5,213 nucleotides of DNA from an uncultured Dorea sp. (GTDB lineage Bacteria > Bacillota_A > Clostridia > Lachnospirales > Lachnospiraceae), in contig CAOKJI010000181.1 of the NCBI GenBank assembly GCA_948468495.1, positions 1-5,213 of the forward strand, written 5' to 3'. The notes beneath the pieces were generated by a model. That model saw only the letters and a program-made list of their open reading frames with translations. It ran no database searches and was not told the origin of the DNA. Each line of letters opens with the position of its first letter. Within the stretch, counting starts at the first letter, position 1. The translations under genes were made by a program, and so were the position numbers. This document shows positions 1 to 5,213 of the stretch, in pieces.

Positions 1-172
1 AGGGCGCTTTTAACGTAGGTGAAATCCACTGCTTACGTAGACTTGGATGCGCAGGCTAACTGCGCATTCTAGCCGAAGTTAGCAGTTAGTTCACCGGAGT
101 GTTGCCCAGCGTTGCCTGACAAAGCACCCTGTTTCCGTCAGGCAGCGCCCATCCGTACAGGTGGAATTTTTT
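1..172 (+). ncRNA. Structured non-coding RNA, family unassigned (raiA-motif-like candidate)
   Basis: No ORF covers this stretch, but it folds well as RNA on the + strand. The closing stem pairs 2-7 (GGGCGC) with 145-150 (GCGCCC). Arm P2 pairs 18-23 (GGTGAA) with 90-95 (TTCACC). Inside P2, 29-36 pairs with 78-85 with one mismatch, and hairpin 47-54/60-67 (ATGCGCAG/CTGCGCAT) has loop GCTAA. That loop can also pair with TTAGC at 79-83, which would form a pseudoknot. Hairpin 113-120/137-144 (TGCCTGAC/GTCAGGCA) is 8 bp and perfect. The unpaired linker at 96-112 looks like the kind of segment conserved in RNA families. A terminator-like hairpin and T-run end it near 172, which supports the + strand. 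The 5' end may lie before the window. T-box, lysine, cobalamin, 6S, SRP and tmRNA signatures were not recognised. The raiA motif of Firmicutes is a guess from size, pseudoknotting and taxon, not a match. Confidence 0.55.
149..172 (+). terminator. Terminator-like hairpin ending the structured RNA
   Basis: CCATC (149-153) pairs with GGTGG (160-164) around loop CGTACA (154-159), with one G-U pair. Two A residues and then six T residues (167-172) follow. The stem is short, so termination may be weak. Bases 149-150 are shared with the closing stem of the upstream RNA, so the two helices cannot both form fully. Confidence 0.45.
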
Positions 173-260
173 ATTTGAATTTTTGTTTCTGGCACTAGTT
201 TACTGGAATGCATGGGAGAAAACAAACAGAAAATTTCCGCATGGAAAGGGAAAGAGTCTT

Positions 261-299
261 GCCGGCCTTTTTCCTTTTTTTATAGGAAATGGCCGGTTT
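261..299 (+). terminator. GC-rich hairpin upstream of the kinase operon, possible terminator
   Basis: The arm at 262-275 (CCGGCC then TTTTTCCT) pairs with 284-296 (AGGAAAT then GGCCGG), giving about 12-13 bp with one bulge or mismatch and a T-rich loop. Only three T residues follow on the + strand, so this is an imperfect intrinsic terminator. It ends just before the proposed -35 box and may insulate the operon from upstream transcription. Purine-rich sequence at 243-256 could pair with the pyrimidine-rich left arm and loop, which leaves an attenuator role possible. The rest of the 173-297 gap shows nothing else I can support. Confidence 0.4.
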
Positions 300-326
300 G
301 AGTAAAGCTCAGATTATTAGCATAAT
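298..326 (+). promoter_or_regulatory. Sigma-A-like promoter for the kinase-acpS-buk-hydrolase operon
   Basis: The -35 candidate TTGAGT (298-303) is separated by 17 bp from the -10 candidate CATAAT (321-326), which differs from TATAAT at one position. Transcription would start near 333 and give a leader of only about 23 nt before the start codon. No CcpA (cre) palindrome was seen nearby. Confidence 0.45.
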
Positions 327-355
327 GAAACTATAAATAATACGGAGGTGACAAA

Positions 356-1924
356 GTGAGTTTAGAAAATACATATGTAATCGGGATGGATATGGGAACG
401 ACGAATATTAAAGCTGTAGTTCTTAGTAATGACGGAAGGGTTATCGCAGATGCAAGTCTTCCAAATAAGTTTTACAATCCCGGTCCGGATATGCATGAAC
501 AGGATGCGAATGAGTGGTGGCAGAATGTACAGTATATTTTTAATACGATAACTGAGCGGATGGGAAGGGACGCCGTAGGACGAATCCAGGGTATCTGCAT
601 TAGTTCCCACACAGTTTCCCTTCTGCCTGTCGCAGAGGACGGCGCTCCTCTTTACAGGGCGCTGACTTACCAGGACGGCAGATCCGCGGGGGAACTGCGG
701 GAAATTGTTGAGAGAATTGGCTATGAACGGTTTGTGCAGATTGTAGGAGGACGGCCTTCGATTGCTTTTCTTCCAAATAAGATATTATGGTTTAAACGTC
801 ATGAGCCGGAACGGTTTCAGAAAACAAAATATTTTATGCAGGCAAGTTCTTATATCAATTACAAGCTTACCGGGGAAATGACTTCGGATATGGATCAGGG
901 ACTCCGTACCCAGTGCATGGATATCGGAACCCTTGAATGGTCAAAAACCATTGGAGACGCCATTGAAGTAAATCTGGAAGAAGTTTTGCCGCCGCTGAAA
1001 CTGATTGATGAAGTCATCGGCTATGTGACGCCGGAGGCGGCAAAGGTTACGGGGCTTACCGCCGGGATTCCGGTGCTGGCAGGCTGTTCGGATGCGATGG
1101 CAGCCATGTATGCGACCGGGATGAGCCGTCTTGGCGAATGCGGAGAATCGTCTGGCACAACGTCGCTGGTATTTATAGGAAGCGACGTAAAAAGCGCGCC
1201 GGATGTACCGGTTGTAACGAGACCCTGCGCTATTGAAGGAATGCCCTGGGTATTTGATGCGCCGATTCAGACTTCGGGAGCAGCAATCCGGTGGTTTATT
1301 GATAAGTTTGCGAAAGAAGAGGCAGAGAATGCAGCTTTGCGAGGGCAGAATATTTATGAATATTTGAACGAACTGGCATATACTGCAAAGCCGGGATCAA
1401 ACGGACTTATATTCTTCCCATATCTGTTAGGGGAACGCGCCCCTCTATGGAATGATTATGCTAAAGGAATGTTTATTGGGATGCGTATGGACATGGGAAG
1501 GAATGAGCTGACGAGGTCGGTGTTTGAAGGAACCGCGTTTGCATTAAAGCACGTAATGGAAACTGTGAAGAAGGAAGGCGCAAAGGCTGAAGTATTACGA
1601 ATCTGCGGAGGCGGCGCAAAGAGCCGGGTGTGGAACCAGATTAAGGCTGCCGTACTCGATATGCCGGTCTATGTGCTCAGTCCGGAATCCGGCGACGTAC
1701 CTATTGGCGGCGCTATGCTCGCAGGCTGTAGGATGGGGGTATTTGAGAGCCTTACGGAGACAGCGGAGAAGATGATTAAGGTTCAGGAGATTATTGAGCC
1801 TAATCCGGAATGGGTTCAGGTTTATGAGGAACTATATCCATATTATGTGAATATGTACCGGCATCTGGATACGGATCTGAAAAATATGCAGATGACACTG
1901 GAAAAGCTGGGAGTCCGAACATGA
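356..1924 (+). CDS. FGGY-family carbohydrate kinase (xylulokinase/gluconokinase-like)
   Basis: Cytosolic ATP-dependent sugar or sugar-acid kinase of 522 aa, about normal length for the family. The FGGY N-domain begins with the phosphate loop DMGTTNIK (residues 12-19). EQDANEWW (48-55) matches the EQDPxxWW motif of xylulokinases. Catalytic Asp246 sits in GCSDAMAAM. The C-domain has GERAPLW (359-365), the second FGGY signature around 371-391 and the ATP-site GGGAKSRVWNQI (418-429). The start is GTG at 356, with GGAGGTG (344-350) five bases upstream. The stop overlaps the acpS start by ATGA. The usual MHG substrate-site segment reads SSHTV (83-87), keeping only the His, and the common WND reads YQD (105-107). 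The sugar therefore cannot be named: GERAPLW resembles gluconokinase, while EQDxxxWW fits xylulokinase. The family call is very secure; the substrate is open. Confidence 0.93.
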   Translation: MSLENTYVIGMDMGTTNIKAVVLSNDGRVIADASLPNKFYNPGPDMHEQDANEWWQNVQYIFNTITERMGRDAVGRIQGICISSHTVSLLPVAEDGAPLYRALTYQDGRSAGELREIVERIGYERFVQIVGGRPSIAFLPNKILWFKRHEPERFQKTKYFMQASSYINYKLTGEMTSDMDQGLRTQCMDIGTLEWSKTIGDAIEVNLEEVLPPLKLIDEVIGYVTPEAAKVTGLTAGIPVLAGCSDAMAAMYATGMSRLGECGESSGTTSLVFIGSDVKSAPDVPVVTRPCAIEGMPWVFDAPIQTSGAAIRWFIDKFAKEEAENAALRGQNIYEYLNELAYTAKPGSNGLIFFPYLLGERAPLWNDYAKGMFIGMRMDMGRNELTRSVFEGTAFALKHVMETVKKEGAKAEVLRICGGGAKSRVWNQIKAAVLDMPVYVLSPESGDVPIGGAMLAGCRMGVFESLTETAEKMIKVQEIIEPNPEWVQVYEELYPYYVNMYRHLDTDLKNMQMTLEKLGVRT

Positions 1925-2307
1925 TACGGGGAATCGGCGTAGATATGACAGAAATAAAAGAGGTCAGAAGGCTGGCGGAGGTATCGGGAGAATCTTTTCT
2001 AGAGAGAACCTTTACAGAACGAGAGCGTGAAGCTTCGCTTCAGGCGGCGGACAGATGGGAATATCTGGCTGCCCGGTTTGCGGCGAAAGAGGCTGTCTTT
2101 AAAGCGTTTGCACATTTGACAAAAGAGAAAACCTTTGATTTTCGCAGGATTGAGACTCTGAATCAGGAGGACGGCCTGCCGTATGTGGCTGTAACGCCGA
2201 TGCTCCGCGCCATGATGGATGAAACAGGCGTTGAGAAGATTTATATTTCTCTTACCCATGAAAAGGAGTATGCCTGCGCATTTGTGATTGCCGAATCTGA
2301 CGCGTGA
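1921..2307 (+). CDS. acpS: Holo-[acyl-carrier-protein] synthase (AcpS-type phosphopantetheinyl transferase)
   Basis: Transfers 4'-phosphopantetheine from CoA to a serine of acyl carrier protein, activating it for fatty acid or related synthesis. It has 128 aa, the usual size for the trimeric AcpS family. The N-terminal GIGVDMTEI (4-12) carries the Mg-binding Asp8. The second motif, ARFAAKEAVFKAF (51-63), carries metal ligand Glu57 and Lys61. The C-terminal ISLTHEKEYACAFVI matches the family's SxSH..yA.A end. The ATG overlaps the kinase stop (ATGA), with GGGAG at 1909-1913 seven bases upstream, so translation is probably coupled. Clostridial acpS is often found elsewhere, for example near alanine racemase, so this may be a second copy with a dedicated carrier protein. 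No carrier-protein gene is visible here. No key residue is missing. Confidence 0.9.
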   Translation: MIRGIGVDMTEIKEVRRLAEVSGESFLERTFTEREREASLQAADRWEYLAARFAAKEAVFKAFAHLTKEKTFDFRRIETLNQEDGLPYVAVTPMLRAMMDETGVEKIYISLTHEKEYACAFVIAESDA

Positions 2308-2341
2308 AGATAGAAAGATGAAATCCAAAAAGATAGAAAGA
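2307..2341 (+). repeat. 12-bp direct repeat in the acpS-buk gap
   Basis: AAGATAGAAAGA occurs exactly at 2307-2318 and 2330-2341, offset by 23 bp. The purine-rich gap also holds the buk Shine-Dalgarno just after the second copy. The first copy begins at the last base of the acpS stop codon. It is probably a local duplication in a purine-rich spacer; no function is evident. Confidence 0.5.
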
Positions 2342-2353
2342 AAGGAAAAAATA

Positions 2354-3463
2354 ATGAAAAAATATAAGGTATTTGCAATCAATCCAGGCTCTACATCGAC
2401 GAAAATTGCATTATTTGAGGGAGACGCCTGTCTGTTTTCTAAAAATGTGTCCCATGATGCGAAAGAGCTTGAAAAATATGAGAAGCTTTCGGAGCAGCTT
2501 CCCTACCGGAAAAAGATGATACGCAAGCTCTTGGAGGAAGCGGGCTTTGGTCTTTCGGATGTGGATGTATTCGTGGGGAGGGGAGGCGGCCTTTTGGCCA
2601 TGGAGGGCGGCGTCTATGCAGTTACAGATATGGTGCTTGACCATGCGAAAAACTGTGCGAACGGTGTGAGCCATCCGGCTACTTTAGGACCGCAGCTTGC
2701 CAGTGAATTTGCAGAGGAATACGGAGCGGAGGCTATGGTGGTCAATCCTCCGGATGTGGACGAGCTGCAGGATTTGGCAAGAATGACAGGAATCAAAGGC
2801 GTATACAGGGTAATCCATTTACATGCGCTGAACCTTAAGGAAACAGCGATACGCCACAGCGATAAAGTACTGCATAAGAAATATGAGGAATGCAATTATA
2901 TTGTCTGCCATATCGGCGGGGGGATTTCGATTTCCGCGCACCGCGCCGGAAAGATGGTAGACGGTTATGATATCGTGGGCGGGGAAGGCCCGATGGCGCC
3001 GACGCGCTGCGGCGGTATCTCAGTTGCAAATGTGCTGTCTTATATGGAAAAGAATCAGTTATCTCCTAGGGAGATGAAAGGGCTGCTTACCAGAAAGGGA
3101 GGATTTGTAAGTCATTTGGGCATTTCTGACGCGATAGAACTGACAGGCCGGGCGGCAAAAGGCGATAAATATGCAGAAATGTTGTGGAATACAATGATTT
3201 ACCAGATTGAAAAGGGAATCGGCGCTATGGCGGCGGTATTACATGGCAGGGTTGACGGCATTCTTCTTGGCGGCGGTATGGTACATAGCGGCGATCTGGT
3301 GGCTCAGATTAGGGAAAGCTGCTCATTTATCGCGCCGGTAACAGCTTATCCGGGAGAATTTGAGATGGAAGCAATGGCGGCCGGGGCAATCCGCGTACTG
3401 AACGGGGAAGAAAAACTTAAGGAATATACCGGGAAACTGGTATGGGATGGCTTTGGCTGGTAA
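2354..3463 (+). CDS. buk: Butyrate kinase (acetokinase family)
   Basis: Interconverts butyryl phosphate plus ADP with butyrate plus ATP (EC 2.7.2.7), the last step of the Ptb-Buk route. Related enzymes also use isobutyrate or other branched acids, so the substrate may differ. From ATG 2354 the protein is 369 aa, slightly above the usual ~355. Acetokinase signature 1 is NPGSTSTK (10-17) and signature 2 is HIGGGISISAHRAG (186-199). VGRGG (74-78) and the GEGPMAPTRCGG stretch (210-221) are also typical of Buk. I chose 2354 because AAAGGA (2341-2346) is seven bases upstream and the product begins at the expected family N-terminus; the frame stays open back to a TTG at 2288 inside acpS, with a Lys/Arg-rich extension of 22 residues that looks non-coding. 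No ptb gene is next to it. A second gene of the operon, acpS, ends 46 bases upstream. Confidence 0.92.
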   Translation: MKKYKVFAINPGSTSTKIALFEGDACLFSKNVSHDAKELEKYEKLSEQLPYRKKMIRKLLEEAGFGLSDVDVFVGRGGGLLAMEGGVYAVTDMVLDHAKNCANGVSHPATLGPQLASEFAEEYGAEAMVVNPPDVDELQDLARMTGIKGVYRVIHLHALNLKETAIRHSDKVLHKKYEECNYIVCHIGGGISISAHRAGKMVDGYDIVGGEGPMAPTRCGGISVANVLSYMEKNQLSPREMKGLLTRKGGFVSHLGISDAIELTGRAAKGDKYAEMLWNTMIYQIEKGIGAMAAVLHGRVDGILLGGGMVHSGDLVAQIRESCSFIAPVTAYPGEFEMEAMAAGAIRVLNGEEKLKEYTGKLVWDGFGW

Positions 3464-3476
3464 TTTAGAGAGGCGG

Positions 3477-3489
3477 AAACCGGAGGTTT
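3477..3489 (+). promoter_or_regulatory. Small hairpin spanning the hydrolase Shine-Dalgarno
   Basis: AAACC (3477-3481) pairs with GGTTT (3485-3489) around loop GGA (3482-3484). The GGAGG Shine-Dalgarno (3482-3486) lies in the loop and right arm. With five pairs and a 3-nt loop, it could reduce ribosome access when buk is not being translated. This is inference from pairing only. Confidence 0.3.
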
Positions 3490-3496
3490 GGAACAT

Positions 3497-4249
3497 ATGA
3501 TTACAATAACGAATGTATTAGAAAATGTATATGTGCTAAAGGACAGAGCAGACTGCTGTGCAAACCTTGTGCTCGGGAAGGAGCGCGCGCTCCTTTTTGA
3601 TACTGGTTCCGGGATTGATGATATGAAAGGGGCAGTCAGGGATATTACCAAGCTTCCGCTGATTGTGATTGACAGCCATGGTCATTTTGACCATATCGGA
3701 GGGAATGCTCAGTTTGATGAAGTGTATCTTTCTGAGATGGATTTTCCAATTATAGAAGCTTATGATACGGAACTGATGAATCGGTGGATGAAGGATTTAA
3801 CGGAAGAAACGGCACAGCCATTTTCCATGCCTCCAAGAGAATGGAAGTGCATCCGACGGCTGGACTTTGATTCCTTTGAGCTTGGGGAGCTGCGGTGTGA
3901 AATCATTCCGTTAAGAGGCCATACGGCAGGCTCCATAGGAATATGGATTCCGCCTCTGCGGCTGCTTTTGTCAGGGGATGCGCTGACTCCGATTATGTGC
4001 CTGAATTTTCAAAATCATTTATCGAAGAAGATACAGTATGAAACGCTTAACAGGGTTCAAAGCATGGACTTTGATTTTTACCTGACTTCACATCAGGATA
4101 AATTATATCCCAAGCAGCTTGTGCAGAAAATGATAAGCTGCGTTGAGAATAGTGAAGGGAAAAAACTCCATTTTTATCAGTATCCGAAACCTCCGTATGC
4201 AAAAGGGTGGATTTATCTGGATTCATTAGGAGAGGAACCCATAGCGTAG
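3497..4249 (+). CDS. Metallo-beta-lactamase (MBL)-fold metallo-hydrolase
   Basis: Probably a soluble cytosolic dinuclear-metal hydrolase of 250 aa. The metal ligands are all present: HGHFDH (His61, His63, Asp65, His66), GHTAGS (His142), SGDAL (Asp161) and the late TSHQD (His199). FDTG at 34-37 is the usual strand and turn before the active site. The arrangement fits the glyoxalase II / small-molecule MBL branch rather than a secreted beta-lactamase, and there is no signal peptide. The start is ATG 3497, ten bases after GGAGG (3482-3486). An in-frame TTG at 3488 is only one base from that site and is unlikely. It follows buk by 33 bp, so it is probably the last gene of the operon. The substrate is unknown; a thioester or acyl ester would suit the neighbours, but nothing in the sequence shows it. 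Confidence 0.88.
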   Translation: MITITNVLENVYVLKDRADCCANLVLGKERALLFDTGSGIDDMKGAVRDITKLPLIVIDSHGHFDHIGGNAQFDEVYLSEMDFPIIEAYDTELMNRWMKDLTEETAQPFSMPPREWKCIRRLDFDSFELGELRCEIIPLRGHTAGSIGIWIPPLRLLLSGDALTPIMCLNFQNHLSKKIQYETLNRVQSMDFDFYLTSHQDKLYPKQLVQKMISCVENSEGKKLHFYQYPKPPYAKGWIYLDSLGEEPIA

Positions 4250-4289
4250 ATTTTGTCAGAGGAAGAAAAAGGAAATTCCAGGTAGGCTG

Positions 4290-4321
4290 GCCGGCCGCAG
4301 CTTTTGCGGACTGCGGCCGGC
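4290..4321. terminator. GC-rich hairpin between convergent genes
   Basis: GCCGGCCGCAG (4290-4300) pairs perfectly with CTGCGGCCGGC (4311-4321), giving 11 bp around a 10-nt loop. It sits between the stop of the hydrolase and the stop of the convergent regulator, where a bidirectional terminator is expected. Neither strand has a clear T-run directly after the stem, so efficiency is uncertain. Its CCGGCC/GGCCGG core is shared with the hairpin at 262-296. Confidence 0.55.
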
Positions 4322-4356
4322 TGGTCCAATGACTTCCAAAGATTATAGGTTTGATT

Positions 4357-5213
4357 TTAACTGTATAGGTCGGGCTGGGCTGCCAGCAGTTGAAGTAATT
4401 CCTCCTTATTATGTACAGTATTGGCAATATCGTACTGCTTGTTCAGCCTGTGGAAAAAATGCTTTAGCTTAAACAGCAGCATCTTGTCATCGGATGTGAA
4501 GGCGGCAGTGACGATAACCCGTATCTTATGGCTTTTCCAGTTCATTCTGCGCGGCAGAATTGTAAAAGAAAGCTGCGTCTTTCTGGCGGGTATCACAGTG
4601 GACTGAAACAGAAGACCGGAGCAATATGCATTGCTGCAGAGAGCTTCCCGCTGCAGCAATGCGGAAAGATATTCGATTCCAATGATTCCTTTCTCGACAA
4701 ATTCACTTCCAAGCGTTTCTACTGCGGAAAAAATATTTTCAAATTCATATTCTTCATGCCAATATGCAGTTTCCAGAAAAGAGAATACAGATGCCATGCC
4801 GCGATATAGAAAGGAAATCCTCTTTGTACGCAGGTACGCCTCCAGCTTTCGGATATCATTGGGAGAGATATACGGAGAAATCTCAATGATTTTGTCAAGT
4901 ATGCTATCCGGAAATTTCTTATGTACGGTCAAAAGAATCAGGTCAGTATCCGAGAAATCATAATTTTTTACCAGATTAACAGGGAGCAGCGCGGTAACCT
5001 TCAGATATTTTTCAAAAGCGCCAAGAAGCTTCCTTTTGACAGACCAGGCGACGGTCATATGCTCATGGCAGCAGATCACCGTATTCAGCTTATATTCGGG
5101 ATGGAGGTCGAAATGGAATTCGAGCGCTCCGGATATGCTGTAGGCCAGATGCAGAATTTCATCTTCATTTAGATAGTTTCCTGTATATTTTATGGCGATG
5201 CGCTGAAATGCCC
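4357..5213 (-). CDS. PRD/MtlR- or BglG-type transcriptional regulator with EIIB- and EIIA-like domains, C-terminal part (partial)
   Basis: The frame is open from the right window edge to TAA at 4359-4357, so the gene is cut and 284 residues are visible. Residues are numbered from the edge. Residues 1-42 resemble the end of a PTS regulation domain (PRD). Residues 43-130 look like an EIIB(Gat)-type domain, with VICC (45-48) at the start and DLILLTV followed by ISPYISPND as usual. Residues 150-280 look like an EIIA type-2 domain (GIIGIEYLSALLQRE, then FTILPRRMNW). The missing N-terminus would hold the HTH or RNA-binding domain and the rest of the PRDs. The usual phosphorylated His positions appear changed: PRD His to Ser25 and EIIA His to Ser204. 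The EIIB loop keeps Cys47 but lacks its glycines. A GTG at 5079 is internal, not a true start. It could control a neighbouring sugar locus outside the window or the convergent operon. Confidence 0.75.
   Translation of the reverse strand, partial: AFQRIAIKYTGNYLNEDEILHLAYSISGALEFHFDLHPEYKLNTVICCHEHMTVAWSVKRKLLGAFEKYLKVTALLPVNLVKNYDFSDTDLILLTVHKKFPDSILDKIIEISPYISPNDIRKLEAYLRTKRISFLYRGMASVFSFLETAYWHEEYEFENIFSAVETLGSEFVEKGIIGIEYLSALLQREALCSNAYCSGLLFQSTVIPARKTQLSFTILPRRMNWKSHKIRVIVTAAFTSDDKMLLFKLKHFFHRLNKQYDIANTVHNKEELLQLLAAQPDLYS

Noticed and set aside
1..172. T-box, lysine, cobalamin, 6S, SRP or tmRNA identity for the 5' RNA
   Set aside because: I could not find the T-box TGGNACCGCG-type segment, a lysine or B12 core, the large open bubble of 6S, the SRP domain core or a tmRNA acceptor end.
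2288..2353. Upstream extension of buk from a TTG within acpS
   Set aside because: The added 22 residues are Lys/Arg-rich, overlap acpS and have no good Shine-Dalgarno. ATG 2354 has AAAGGA at the right distance and starts at the family N-terminus.
3488..3496. TTG start for the MBL hydrolase
   Set aside because: The GGAGG site ends only one base before it. ATG 3497 is the more plausible start.
362..3651. Minus-strand ORFs opposite the kinase, acpS, buk and the hydrolase start
   Set aside because: They mirror strongly supported genes and have low-complexity or motif-free translations.
4047..4427. Minus-strand ORF overlapping the hydrolase end and regulator end
   Set aside because: It lies antisense to well-supported MBL coding sequence, crosses the intergenic hairpin and shows no recognisable motif.
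4421..5172. Several + strand ORFs opposite the regulator
   Set aside because: They are antisense to the PRD/EIIA-type frame, which has clear domain similarity. None shows a motif or ribosome binding site.
1..5213. CRISPR array, insertion sequence, tRNA or attachment site
   Set aside because: No regularly spaced repeats, transposase, terminal inverted repeats or tRNA cloverleaf were seen.

Overview
The window looks like chromosomal DNA of a low-to-moderate GC Firmicute, most likely a Clostridia/Lachnospiraceae-type gut anaerobe. The basis is strong AGGAGG-type ribosome binding sites, a butyrate kinase gene, a PRD/PTS-type regulator and short intergenic gaps. This placement is an inference from gene content and style, because no 16S rRNA or other marker gene is present.

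Layout. Bases 1-172 have no ORF but fold into a compact multi-branched RNA on the + strand. A closing stem, a long P2 arm and an 8-bp hairpin are followed by a terminator-like hairpin and a T-run, so I call it a structured non-coding RNA. The family is unassigned; the raiA motif is my best guess. Bases 173-355 are a leader or spacer with a second GC-rich hairpin (262-296), a sigma-A-like promoter (298-326) and a strong Shine-Dalgarno (SD) site. Four + strand genes then follow tightly: an FGGY-family carbohydrate kinase (356-1924), acpS (1921-2307, ATGA overlap), buk (2354-3463) and a metallo-beta-lactamase-fold hydrolase (3497-4249). They read as one operon. A GC-rich hairpin (4290-4321) lies between this operon and a convergent - strand gene. 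That gene is the C-terminal part of a PRD/MtlR/BglG-type regulator and runs off the right edge.

How the genes fit together. A sugar kinase, an enzyme that charges acyl carrier protein, an acyl-phosphate kinase and a small-molecule hydrolase share an operon. All are metabolic, but the combination is not a standard pathway. No transporter, sugar isomerase, phosphotransbutyrylase (ptb) or carrier-protein gene is in view. The regulator has PTS-like domains, yet the residues normally phosphorylated appear to be replaced at two sites and the third site is degenerate. The points most worth following up are the structured RNA with its competing pairings, the odd operon, and the apparently PTS-uncoupled regulator.
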